Below, in pieces: positions 54,168 to 64,000 of a DNA stretch of 64,000 nt. The DNA comes from Adiantum capillus-veneris (taxonomy: Eukaryota; Streptophyta; Polypodiopsida; Polypodiales; Pteridaceae). The notes beneath the pieces are model-generated. The model did not search any database. It had not been told where the DNA came from and saw only the letters and a list, made by a program, of their open reading frames with translations. The stretch is taken from positions 24,562,946-24,626,945 of the forward strand of contig CM043969.1 of assembly GCA_014529385.2 (NCBI GenBank), in the 5' to 3' direction. The position numbers were made by a program, and so were the translations under genes. The stretch's first letter is position 1, and every line of letters begins with the position of its first letter.

Positions 54168-55847
54168 ATGCCAAAATGGCTGGTGCACACCTTGCGTGAC
54201 AGTAAATTGGATGCACCTTTGTCTAGTTGTACTCGTTCAGGCTCTCGCCATGCATCTTATGCATCAGATTGTTATGCTTTGGCTGTGTCTAGCTTACATA
54301 ATGTTGAGGAGCCTCTGACTTTTGATGAAGCACAAAATTCAGAAAATTGGATGGCTTCCATGCAATCAGAATATGATGCACTTATAGAAAATGACACATG
54401 GACTTTATGTGATTTGCCTCCTGGCAAAAAGGCCATTGGTACGAAATGGGTTTACAAGTTGAAATGCAAGCCAGATGGTGAGATAGATTGCCATAAGGCT
54501 CGACTTGTTGCAAAGGGTTATGCACAGCAAAAAGGCATAGATTATGAAGAGACTTTTGCTCCCACTTGTTGTATGACTACTGTGCATTTTCTATGTGCAT
54601 TGGCAGCTCATTTTGGTTGGGATGTACATCAATCAGACATTGTTACTACTTTCTTGAATGGTGACATATTTGAGGAAGTTTATGTAATGCAGCCCCGCGG
54701 TTTTGTCATAAAAGGACAAGAGGACAAAGTGTCCAAATGTAACAAGGCTTTGTATGGGTTGAAGCAATCTCCTCGTGCTTGGTATGAGAAAGATGACACT
54801 CATTTGGTCAAACAAGGCTTTCGTAACAGTCCAACACAAAGCACATTGTATGTAAAGCGTGAGGGTGATGTATTTCTCTTCGTGGTTCTTTATGTTGATG
54901 ATTTGCTGATCACTGGACCAAATGAGAGACATATTGCTGAATTTAAGGCTGATTTGAATGCTATTTTCAAGATGAAAGATTTGGGGATGTTGCATCATTA
55001 TTTGGGTATACAGTTTAAGCAGTGTGATGGTGGTATTGCCTTGTGTCAGAAAAGTTACATAGAGACATTGCTATGTAAGTTTGGACTTCAGGATTGCAAA
55101 CCTATTGCCACTCCCATGGAAACAGGTTTGAAGTTGAGTCTACATGATGCTGGTGATCCTGCTAATGTCACTCTTTACCAAACTGCTGTTGGTTGCCTCA
55201 TTTATGTATGCAACACGAGGCCGGATATTCAATTTGCAGTCTCACAGGTCAGCAGATTTATGCATAGACCAGGGTCTAAGCATTGGCAGGCTGTCAAGAG
55301 GATTTTCCGCTACCTTAGTGGCACTTTACATCTTGGCTTGTTTTATCCCAAGGGGGGATCATTGCCGCCAGACTTACATGCTTTTTTGGACTCAGATTGG
55401 ACTGGTTGTTTTGACACGCGAGTGTCTACAAGTGGTTTTTGTTTCATGCTTGTCAGCTCATGTATATCATGCTGGAGCAAGAAGCAACCTACTGTGGCCA
55501 CTTCGAGTTGTGAGGCTGAGTGCAGGGCAGTCTTCATAGCTACGGTTGAGTGTGTATGGATCAGACTCCTTATGGCTGAGTTGGGTGTTGGATAAGACAC
55601 TACCAACACTATCTACACTGACAGTCAGAGCGCATTGGCAGTTGCGAGGAACCCAGTTTTTCATGCTCGCACAAAGCACATTGAGGTGCATTACCACTAT
55701 GTCAGGGAGAGGCTCTCAGCAGGAGAGATCAGCTTGTCTTATGTGCCAACACAGGACAACCTTGCAGATCTTTTCACAAAGGCATTGTCTCGTGAGAAGC
55801 TTGAAGCTTTCTGCAAAGCTTTGGGCTTACTCCCCTTTGTGGACTAA
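54168..55847 (+). pseudogene. pol: COP1b reverse transcriptase-RNase H
   Basis: 475 open codons (54168-55595) cover RT with GTKWVYKLKCKPDGEIDCHK, LNGDIFEEVYVMQPRGFVI, LYGLKQSPRAWYEK and an intact VVLYVDDLLITGP, followed by RNase H with SSCEAECRAV. A small deletion at about 55593 shifts the frame; RNase H resumes with ALAVARNPVFHARTKHIEVH and YVPTQDNLADLFTKALSREK and ends ALGLLPFVD at 55847. The copy lacks gag, protease and integrase. Confidence 0.93.
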
Positions 55848-55922
55848 TCCTGTCCTCAGGGCATGGCACTTCCCTTTACTCATGTGCCAGCTCTCGTTCA
55901 CCGCATCACTCCAGGGGGGATT

Positions 55923-56149
55923 TGTTACCATATACATGTGGTAGTGATGTGTGTGAACACACTAGGACTGCCGGCGCATTTTTTCCCTCTTTAGGAGGTT
56001 TTCCCCCCCGTGCATTGTATATACGCCCCTCACTCTAGGGCTATCTATCTTTCCATTGCACACCAAGTAACACACTCTCTATTGTGTGCCTTGAGCTTCC
56101 TTCGTCTTCTCCAAGCTGTGTGTGTTTCTCTGCAACCCTAATTCCAACA
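55923..56149 (+). repeat. COP1b 3' LTR
   Basis: 227 bp, TGTTACCATATACATG...TAATTCCAACA, preceded by the polypurine tract CAGGGGGGATT. Same length as the COP1a 3' LTR. Confidence 0.94.
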
Positions 56150-56706
56150 AAGATGATATAAATAATCTGATTTTTTTCCAACTCTTGAAAACTTACCTCA
56201 AATGCATCCTTATGCTTACCCACAGGTTCATACAACTTTTATGAGCATAGTCTCCAGCCGGTTTCAGTGGTTGACAATCTTTTGATGTTGTTTCAAGCCG
56301 TAGACCTGAAATTTTGTATCTTGACAGAAAAACCTCACAGAAGATTCTTTTGGAGTGAGTAATGATTTGAGATTCCACCTTGGATTCTAGACTTTGCTGC
56401 AATTGGGTTGTGGAAGGTGTCCACAAACACTTGTTTTCTTGTTTTTATGGTTTCGTGAGCATTGATATTAAGACTTGCCTTGTCCATCAATCATTCTCAA
56501 AATCCCAACCTAATCCTACAATCGTACAAGGTACTAAGTACAATTTACTTCCAAGCTACCTCTACACATCAAAAGACGACACTCTTAAGCTATGCGATTT
56601 TAAAGAGAAAGTTTAACTCTAGGTGATCCTAGAGGAACTTAAACTACACTAGACACTCTTTTTATCCCTAGTTTAGGTCTATTCAATGCCCGACAGTGGT
56701 GCCAAA
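56150..56706 (-). other. Probable GAGL1c leader start; no gene
   Basis: 557 bp between COP1b and a GAGL1 LTR. The bases next to the LTR form a primer site on the - strand, so at least this end should be the 5' leader of a third GAGL1 copy. No coding region or palindrome is recognised. Confidence 0.5.
56692..56704 (-). other. GAGL1c primer-binding site
   Basis: The - strand reads TGGCACCACTGTC two bases inside the LTR end (CCCATCCACA/TT). It is the only GAGL primer site in the window. It resembles the gypsy sites at 29597 and 41381 in its first bases and differs clearly from the copia initiator-Met site. Confidence 0.7.
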
Positions 56707-57654
56707 TGTGGATGGGCTTCCTAGCCTCACTCTTATTTTATTGTAGACATAGCGAGAACCACGAATATAATTGTCAACCCATGGGACAAATCTGACTCGA
56801 CTAGTGCATGGAGGCTACAAGACGGGGTAAATCTAATGGAAAACAACAGAAAACTTGCATCTAACTCAAGCTACACTCAAATGACCCAAGTCATCAAAAG
56901 CTAGTCGCTAATCATAAAAAAACTATGATTGTTATAGCGTCAAACAACATCAGAATGCTATAAAATTTCTAGGACATGTATATAAGACCTAAGCACACAT
57001 GTAATTTCTAGGACATGTATATAAGACCTAAGCACACATGCTTAGGGTCTCAAATGTCACTTTCATTGAGTGGTAAAAAATGTGATTATTAACAGTAGTA
57101 GTGAGATTTTGACCTAGTCGTTTCTAGCTTCGAATGCATCTAAATACTTAGCAATGATGCCCCGATACCCCGCCTATACTTACTTTGTGATTTCCTAGCT
57201 TAAATTCCTACTTATAATTAAATTTAGACCATGGGTTGGCAACATCAAATTCTACGATTTATCATGATAACGTCAATGCGTAAAGCTCTTACCTGTGATT
57301 GCAATGCAAAAACGGCACTGCAATGTGACAACCAACAAGGGAGATAGAAGCATGAGAAGGAAAGAAGAGAGCGTCGTAAGCTCACGCTGTGTATTTCATT
57401 ATCCAAAAGCTTAATAAAAACTTACAGAGTTGGCTTTTATACTTTAGCCAAGGTTTCTTAGGTAAAAAACTAATCATCTGGGAGCTCTAATCAAGGATTA
57501 ATTGATACAATCTGGAAGCTTATAGCTTCGACTCATAGATTACAACATCCACTCTTCAAATAGGAGTTACAGTATTCTCAATTTATCAAAAGAATAAGTG
57601 TTTTTACAATGAATTTCTTTAAAAAATGTTACATGGGTTAGCTTGCTATCAGCA
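56707..57654 (-). repeat. GAGL1c 5' LTR
   Basis: About 948 bp, + strand TGTGGATGGGC...GCTATCAGCA. It is more diverged from copies a and b than they are from each other. It contains a 39-bp tandem duplication (56964-57041), TATAAAAG on the coding strand (57434-57441) and the half-site AAAATGTGATTATT (57077-57090). Confidence 0.85.
56964..57041. repeat. 39-bp tandem duplication inside the GAGL1c LTR
   Basis: AATTTCTAGGACATGTATAT plus the next 19 bases occurs twice without differences. Copies a and b have one unit, so the duplication is specific to copy c and recent. Confidence 0.92.
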
Positions 57655-57664
57655 AGCATCAAAG

Positions 57665-58847
57665 TCTAATTTTCCTTCTCCTTTCTCAATAGCTGAAATC
57701 TCCATGTAAAGAATGATTTTAGCCAAAAACAACATTTGTCCAAGATGCATTTTGATATCCTTTTTGGAACCCAATGGCTTAGAATGATCCTTGAGCACCC
57801 AAGCATTCCACATCTTATCCAGAGGTCTCTCCAACTCAACCCAACTCAAAGTCGCTTCATGCTGAGAACAATAAATACATCCTCACACATTAAAAATCCA
57901 TCGACTTCAGAATCTATTCCTTGCACAAATGATCCATGTAGCATATTTCTACAGCAAGTTGATACATGTGATAAGGGATTGTCCAAAATCTTAGCAAATT
58001 GAACTTACTTTAGGAAGAAGCAAGTGTTCACTCCGAACTAAAATCTTGAAAATTTGACCCTCAACTATTGTAAATGTAGAGGACTCATTCCATTGCAAAT
58101 ATGAGAGAACACACAATGTAGGATCAAGAAACTTAATTGTCAATGATGGTTCTCTATCCTCAAATGTTGGCTCATTTTTTAATGTAAAAATGTGTCAACT
58201 TATCAATATGAGTCACCTTGTTGTTATTTTTTATCATTTTTTTTATCGTGTATAAGTTATCCCCAGACAACCCAGTCACTTTTGACACAACATCAACTTG
58301 CATATCACTATCAGAGCGGTTGGTTGCATAGTACCCACACAATGAAAACATATGCAAAAACATCTCAGTATTCCACAATTCTTGCCTTGTGTCTTTTGAT
58401 GCATGCCCCTAAGGATATAAAACATGTCCAACACAATCTCTAGATTGGGTAGTGGTAGTAATACATGAAAAACTCCTCTATCCTTCATGCCGGACAACAA
58501 AGCATTGTCTTTATCTCAAATAAGAGACTCACTGGAGCCCCATAAAACCAAAGATAATGGGTCCAAGGTGACACGATCATCTTCCAAGAGCAGTTTATAA
58601 AACTTCCCCAGGTCTTCAATCCCCATAAACACGAGCACTAGGATGATTGTATCAATCTGCTGAGGGGATATGATGTATAATAAAAAGTGACTCTGTCTCG
58701 AATCTTATATCTTTCCTTCCTAGCATGGACAACCTCCATGCCCACTGCACATGTTTTGCCTTGCCTCCTTCTGCCTATCAACAATAGCATTTGGTCATTT
58801 CTCCTTGATCTGAACAAATCTAGATAATCCTTCCTCCTCATGACCAC
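57665..58847 (-). pseudogene. NLR-type (NB-ARC) resistance gene remnant
   Basis: On the - strand, 58847-58638 contains QMLLLIGRRRQGKTCAV, a P-loop (GxxxxGKT) with the LLxxG lead typical of NB-ARC. Then come LGKFYKLLLEDDRVTLDPLS and LVLWGSSESLI, DKDNALLSGMKDRGVFHVLL, PLPNLEIVLDMF and KVTGLSGDNLYTI, recalling the kinase-2 to GLPL part of plant NLRs, and further pieces (LSYLQWNESSTFTIVEGQIF; SWVELERPLDKMWNAWVLKD). Stops and frameshifts are frequent. This is the only host-type coding trace in the window. The call rests on motif recognition. Confidence 0.5.
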
Positions 58848-59450
58848 ATGAAATATATTACTAGAATCCTCTTATTTATGCAATTGAGGTGTCGAGTATG
58901 CAAACCTAATCCGCATATTATGGGTCACCTCATAAAGATGGCTCTGCTGACAAATCACTTTGTTATAATGGAAGTGCCTCAACCCATGCTACGACCTTCT
59001 TTAGTGAGGACCCTATCATTAGCCTTCCCCCCCTCAGTAAGTCTATAAGTTCAGGTCTTGGAGGCGTGCGAGATGTATCTGCAAAACACAAAACATTTCA
59101 TGATGAGCAAACACGATGAAAACAAATCTAACACGAACAAGTAATCTGGATGGACATGCTTACAGATGTAAAATACTGTACAAAACAGTAAAAGTGGCAA
59201 ATTGAACATAAAAACAAAATTTACAGCCGGAAATCACTACCTTCTTATGGGTGTACAACCCTTTTGGAGGTGGTACAAATACCTTTCTCTCGCTACACTC
59301 TCTCTACAACGAGTTTGGAGGGTTATGCTTGGGTTTAGGCTTCTTTTTCCCTCTCTAGGTGCCATAGCTTGAAGATCTAAAGCTCCTCTACCTCCCTCAC
59401 TCTCTCTTATAATAGCTCACCATATCTCTTTTTCTCTCTATTGTCCATTG
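58848..59450. other. No gene recognised
   Basis: AT-moderate sequence with CT-rich stretches just before the ATG at 59451 (TCTCTCTTATAATAGC near 59400). It could hold the promoter of the downstream transposase-like gene. No sure element is seen. Confidence 0.4.
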
Positions 59451-61138
59451 ATGCAAACCTGCACATCCTTGCAAGCTCCATCTACATCTCCATTGGAATA
59501 TCCACCTCCAACTCTATCTACAGTTCCACCTCTACCTCCATCTCCATGTCCAGTTGCACCTACACCTCCATCTTGGTGTCCATTTCCATCTTTATCTCCA
59601 TCTCCAGCTACAATATATGTACGAGACATCACCAACAAGCCTTCAAAGTTCAGATTACATGTCGATTTGGAGCAAGAGTATTCAACTTCGCAAAGCAATC
59701 GATGCAATGAATCTATTCCAATGGACATGCTACGATTACAAGGGAGGAAAGCCATTGAACTTTGGACGGATGGAGCAATTTACCCCCTTGATCCTCAAAG
59801 AGGTGCATCTTAACCATTTCACAACATCACGCAAATCTTATGCTTTTTGGGTGACGGCTACCACGGATTGTTAGACTATTTCTAGAGGCTTTACACTTTG
59901 TACTTGCAAGAGCTCTTGATGCGTAATTGGATTATAAAAAAAACTAGAAATACTGCAAGTTGCAAGTTTAGCTGAAAAGGAACAACTTTGGACATTTCCC
60001 TTGATAAAAAAGGAGCAATTCATGTTGAAAATAGCAGAATTAAGGAAGCAACTTGTAGAGCAGTAAAAGATGAAGCTTGAGAATGATAAAGAAAGCATTG
60101 ATCAGATTGTAGAAAACTACATGTGTCTTCAGCATTCCACTCAAAATCTTAGATGGCACGTCAACCACTTTACTCACTTCCTATGGGATTCAAAAAGAGA
60201 CAATGGAAGTGCAAGGCTATGGGGCTCCTTGTTAAACTTGTTGGAGGCACTCATAAGAGATGTGTGCACCAAACAAGGTAGTTGCAGGCTGTAAGAATGT
60301 AATTTGTTAGTAGAATTTAGTAATTGTGTCCTTTTCTTTTTGCTTTTTGCAGAGAATGTGTGGAAGCAATTCTAGGTTGCAACAATACCAAGGAGTCGGT
60401 CAAGGCATCCATACTTTGGCATGTGGTTGATGAGAAAGACATTTTGAATATGATCTTTGATCTCGCACATGCTACATTGCAACAATCCTTTCAAAAACTA
60501 TTGTTGAAGGAGTTTCAAAATATTATTCTCCCTTGTGACATGCTTATAGTGTGTGACTCAACCAAGTTTGGTGATAAGGGGTACAAAGCATTGTGTACAT
60601 GCATAACAAGGGGTCTACGCAACAAGGGAATGGCTTGATCCATGTCACCAACCCCATACAATATGGTTATGGCAAAAAAAACCACAAACAACAACGCTTC
60701 AAATCTGCTAGGTGGATACAAGTGGGTGAATGGCAATATGCCAATGTTCTCAAAGAGTTTTGTTTACAACAGTTCAACAATGTTTACATTGAAGTAGAAG
60801 TCTTGCAATGAGCTATGATCAAAGATTATGATATCACAATAGAGGAGACATGTGGAAAATCTATATTTGTGTTAAAATTAGATGAATGTCAAGTTGTCAA
60901 AGACAAAAGGGTGGAGTGCACAAGCCTCACACTCATGAGCAGGGCACTGGTGGAAAGGGGCAAGAATGTGAAGAGGCAGCTGAGTCGCTTGGCAGGAGGC
61001 GGCAAAGGCAATATTTTTATGGGTGCAATCATAGAAGAAAATATGGTGGCAAGTGCCATGGGCACTCCCACACGAGAACCATGAAAATTTCAAGTGGTAT
61101 TTCAACCATTCAGGTATTCAAGAGGCAATAGATTGACA
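59451..61138 (+). pseudogene. Transposase-like gene, copy 1 (degenerate)
   Basis: The ATG at 59451 starts a Pro/Ser/Thr-rich low-complexity stretch from CTCCA-type repeats (to 59620), then KFRLHVDLEQEY and AIELWTDGAIYPLDPQRG, matching copy 2 (FHIDLDNEY, IDIWMRGSLYPKNP). In shifted frames follow FLGDGYHGLLDYF (59850), a helical segment, and after an intron (acceptor TTTTTGCAG at 60344-60352, same phase as in copy 2) CDSTKFGDKGYKALCTCITR and VLKLDECQVVKDKRVECTSL (60860-60930). It ends near 61084-61138 at a GAGL2 scrap. Several frameshifts make it a pseudogene. Confidence 0.6.
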
Positions 61139-61215
61139 ATGTAGGGTGTGTCCAGCCGCTAACACTCCCCCCTCCTTGTTCATGTTGTCCCCGACATGGC
61201 TGTTGAGCTGCATCA
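61139..61215 (-). repeat. GAGL2 LTR/internal junction scrap
   Basis: About 75 bp match 48396-48470: GTAGGGTGTGTCCAGC, GCTAACACTCCCCCCTCC and TTGTTCATG...CCGACATGGC. It spans the LTR start, polypurine tract and first internal bases, with nothing more of the element on either side. It sits at the point where transposase-like copy 1 ends. Confidence 0.75.
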
Positions 61216-61560
61216 TTAGGGAATTTCAGAGGTCATTTGGAGGGCCTTCTAAGAAAATGTATTTTTTGCACTCTCTCTCTAGAAAAAATGCCAAATAATA
61301 GAGCTGGGTCTTTCATAGTAAAAGTTCAAAAAGTGTACTTTAAGTAGATTCCTTACTCTTCTGAACATTCGTTCGTAGTGATTGAGGGATAATCCTCTTT
61401 TCAGTTGCATTGAATGAACCTCGTCAATATGGAGGGAATGATGCTAACATGGAGGGACGAAGGCGCAGCCGCTATTCACTTTCCATTAAACCTGCACATT
61501 TGGCTAATGGCGCACTCCTAAAATGGCACAAATGCTACCTAGAAACGAGCCAAATATCAC
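61216..61560. other. No gene recognised
   Basis: Spacer between the two transposase-like copies. An acceptor-like CTACCTAG near 61541 precedes the first recognisable codons of copy 2, so an upstream first exon with the ATG may lie in this spacer or be lost. Confidence 0.4.
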
Positions 61561-64000
61561 CTTCACATTGATTTGGACAATGAGTACCAACCATTGATTA
61601 AGCGTAGTAAAACAAACACACATATACCTCCCGCTTCCATAGACACGCTCAGAGCTCAGGGAGCTAAACACATAGATATCTGGATGAGAGGCTCTCTCTA
61701 CCCTAAGAATCCAATGACTAATGCGTCTCCACCGTTTGCCAATCCTACAAGCTTATTGACCTTTGCTGGTGATGGAGAAAAGGGCCTTCTGGGTTATTGT
61801 AAATCTCTTACAAGAGAAGCTGAAACTTACAACGGCATTCTCCAAGCTCAACAATGTGAGATTGTTCGCCTTTCACATTTACATTCTACAGATCAAGTTA
61901 CCATTTTGCAACATAAAACAGAGGTACAAGAACTGAAAGGAAAGGTGCGAAGTTGTCAAATGAAGGACACCATCTTGGGTGGTCGTATCCGAAAGAAGAA
62001 ATTGCGCAATCTTGAAACATTGCAGGTTGCATCAGGAGGTCTCAAGAAAAGAATCCGAGCATTAAGGTGATGCTTCTTGGTTGGCTACATTGTCTTAGTT
62101 AAGTAATCTTTTTGTTTTTTCTTGTTATGCATTGTTTTCATGTGCCTAAATAGTGTTAGTGAAGCAAATTTTCTGTTATTTACTTATGCATTGTCTTTAT
62201 GTAGAGATTCAATCTATCCTGACAAGGAAAACATTGACCCCAAAGCCAATATAGGAAAGAGATTGAAGACACTTATAAGTAGAAGCCTGGCAGCAGATAT
62301 AGTACATGACAAGAAGTTTAAGGTCCTACAACGAAATGTAGTGGACCGCTTTATTTCAGAAAACTCAGTGCCTGCAAAAGAGATACAAGGCACACTTGAT
62401 TCACTTGGTGTAAGCAAAAGAGGATATTCGGCTATCCAAAAGTCTGTCTCATCCATCTTTGTTAAGAAGGGTATAAAATCCAAACTTCTACCATCAGCCT
62501 CAAGTGTTTGGAAAGAGAGGCTTCAGCTTAACGAGGCACAGGGAGACTATCTTGGACAGCCCTTTCATATTAAAGAAACTTACAGTGGCCATGGAGCAAA
62601 CATGGCATATGATGAGTTCAATAATATTTTTATAGACCTGCGGATATTACAGAAGAGAATGGTGGAGTTTTACAACATCACATTTGAAGAGTCACGAGGG
62701 GTATTACATTTTGTGTTAAAACTGGATGAGTGTGAGCTTGTTAAAGAGAAAAAGCTACAGCGTGTTACTATTACTTTAATGAATAGATCCCTCTCAAAGT
62801 GTCCCAGTGATGATCCTTTATATTTTAGTGTTCAATCAGAATCTAACATATGGTGGCTTGGTGCGTTTGAGGTAAGCGAGATTCTCAGGTAAGCTCAAAT
62901 GTTCACATCTACTTAAGTCTCATTTATTTTGTGTTGCGGGTAAAGAAAGAAGATCATGAGATTCTATATTGGGTGTTCCATCGAACTAATATTCCGGAGG
63001 TGATTGATCGACAGACTAACCAGGGAGAGGTACTACGTCTAGATGGAAGGGGAGACTTTCAAGTTCAGTGGCATCTTGCAGGTGACCTCAAAACATTAAA
63101 GTGCATGTATAATTGTGGAATGGGTGCAATGGCAAAGTCGCCGTGTTTGTTCTGTATGGAGCCTGCAAAGGTCATGGACCCAAAGTGGTGGAGAAAAGCT
63201 CCAACACGTCACATTGAGGATCCTGCTTTTCGACTGGTTTTGAAAATACCACTTGTGAATGTACACATTTGTACAATGCATGCCCTTTGTAGAATTGTGG
63301 AGAAATTGGTCTACTTATATATCGGGTTTGCTTGGAAGCTTAAGAACTCGGCAGAACGACAAGTAGCCCTGCAGTGCTTAGAAATGGTACTGTCGGATAT
63401 GGGGCTTCATGGTGGCAATGTGAAAATCCAGCGGGATGAAAAGAGATCAACTGCTGAGAAGGATGTCCCATGCAAACCATCCATCGGTGGGGTGAAGGCA
63501 CGGAGGTTTTTATCTAAACCCCAAGGTACAAGAGATCCAAACCTAACAAAACATGAAAAATATATAACACATCTTATGTTAGCAAGGTAGAGTATCAGAG
63601 CTGGAAAAAGCTACATATTGCAGTCAAAGACCAAGAACCAACTACTCGTAATGCGAAGGCTGAGGTTTGGCGATCAATAGACATCCTATTTTTGATGTGC
63701 GACAAAGATGACTGGTCACAAGGTGATATGAACAAGTTCAAGGAGAATCTCAACCTTCTGAAAAAATCATTCAAGACAGCATGGACAGACACCCAGATTA
63801 CTCACTACATGGTATTATCGTGTATTTCATTCTCTCTTATGTGCAAATATGTGAGTGTAAAACATTCTAACTAATCTGTTTTCATATCCAGCACATCATC
63901 TTCAATCATTTACCATATTTTATACAAAAGTATGGGAACCCGGCAATATGGAATACCCAAGGGATGGAAAAGTCTCATTACATGGCGAGAAATGCTTATT
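61561..64000 (+). CDS. Transposase-like gene, copy 2 (spliced, partial at the window end)
   Basis: Exons: about 61561-62066, 62205-62871, 62946-about 63500, about 63595-63811, 63892-64000 and beyond. Introns 62067-62204, 62872-62945 and 63812-63891 have GT-AG ends and join the frame exactly; one more break near 63490-63600 is an intron or frameshift. Order of motifs: WMRGSLYPKNP, LLTFAGDGEKGLLGYCKSL, DSLGVSKRGYSAIQKSV, VLKLDECELVKEKKLQRVTI, WHLAGDLKTLKCMYNCGMGA with SPCLFC, VNVHICTMHALCRIVEKLVY, FKTAWTDTQITHYM, FNHLPYFIQKYGNP and QGMEKSHYMAR. The D in KLDEC, D in AGDLK and E in QGMEK could be a DDE triad. It resembles uncharacterised repetitive protein families of sponges, cnidarians and early land plants. 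No ATG is seen for the first exon. Confidence 0.6.
62067..62204 (+). other. Intron in transposase-like copy 2
   Basis: Donor AAG/GTGATG after ...RIRAL and acceptor TTTATGTAG/AGATTC; phase 2, restoring an Arg codon and reading into DSIYPDKENIDP. Copy 1 has an acceptor in the same phase at the equivalent position. Confidence 0.75.
62872..62945 (+). other. Intron in transposase-like copy 2
   Basis: Donor GAG/GTAAGC after WWLGAFE and acceptor GGTAAAG/AAAGAAG; phase 0, reading KEDHEILYWVFH. A second donor-like CAGGTAAGC lies 16 bases downstream. Confidence 0.7.
63812..63891 (+). other. Intron in transposase-like copy 2
   Basis: Donor ATG/GTATTATCG after TQITHYM and acceptor TTTCATATCCAG/CACATC; phase 0, reading HIIFNHLPYFIQKYGNP. 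80 bp. Confidence 0.72.

Larger units (their letters stand above)
54122..56149 (+). mobile_element. COP1 copy b, 5'-truncated
   Basis: It starts abruptly at the sequence equivalent to COP1a position about 4412 (CATGTACTTGATGAGG) and runs through RT and RNase H to a 227-bp 3' LTR. The left end abuts GAGL2 leader sequence. It is much better preserved than COP1a. Confidence 0.92.

Noticed and set aside
56150-56706. Promoter of COP1b or a small host gene
   Set aside because: No coding signal. The primer site beside the LTR explains this end as a GAGL1 leader.
42988-57654. GAGL1b and GAGL1c LTRs as the two ends of one element with nested insertions
   Set aside because: The orientation fits, but the b LTR is closer to copy a than to c, and the flanking five bases (CCCAT versus AGCAT) do not match.
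59441-59710. Ile/Ser/Thr-rich protein ORF
   Set aside because: It is another frame of the CTCCA-type repeat. The conserved residues (HVDLEQEY, DGAIYPLDP) are in the Pro-rich frame starting at 59451.

Overview
The window looks like intergenic DNA from a large, transposon-rich land-plant genome. Plant signs are an initiator-tRNA-Met-type primer site in the Ty1/copia elements, Ty3/gypsy elements with a second RNase H as in the plant Tat lineage, GT-AG introns, and a decayed NLR-type resistance gene. Codon use and family mix would fit a non-seed plant such as a fern, but the species cannot be fixed from the sequence. I found no intact ordinary host gene and no RNA gene. Almost everything is retroelement, layered by insertion. 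Working labels: COP1, COP2 (Ty1/copia), GYP1, GYP2 (Ty3/gypsy), GAGL1, GAGL2 (LTR elements with a gag-like protein and no visible pol).

Layout. 1-1000: gypsy remnant. 1085-5891 (+) and 7824-8371 (-): the two halves of one COP1 copy, split by a GAGL1 insertion and now in opposite orientations, with target duplications still matching. 5892-6245 and 8372-14940: that GAGL1 copy (a). 15080-16409: retropepsin-like remnant. 16539-42272: a three-level nest on the - strand. GYP1 (872-bp LTRs, about 4% diverged by eye) contains COP2 (18789-36837; 192-bp LTRs, about 2%), which contains GYP2 (19860-32391; about 2.78-kb LTRs, about 0.3%). 42988-47520: GAGL1 copy b, cut by GAGL2 (47521-about 54121). 54122-56149 (+): 5'-truncated COP1 copy b. 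56150-57654: LTR end of GAGL1 copy c. 57665-58847 (-): NLR-like remnant. 59451-64000 (+): two tandem paralogues of an intron-containing, transposase-like gene; the second runs off the window.

How the parts work together. GYP2 is nearly intact: gag-pol is broken by a single stop. Between its primer site and gag it carries four small ORFs forming two tandem paralogous pairs, with synonymous differences at conserved motifs. GAGL elements encode a roughly 1000-1200 residue protein (N-terminal globular domain, charged linker, coiled coil, conserved C-terminal domain) and no protease, reverse transcriptase or integrase, so they presumably borrow enzymes. Their leaders hold palindromes spaced about 285 bp apart. 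The palindrome sequence differs between GAGL1 and GAGL2, and a half-site of the same family-specific sequence sits in the matching LTR behind a shared 10-mer (AAAAATCACG). This modular LTR-leader system and the GYP2 accessory ORFs are the best candidates for undescribed biology here.
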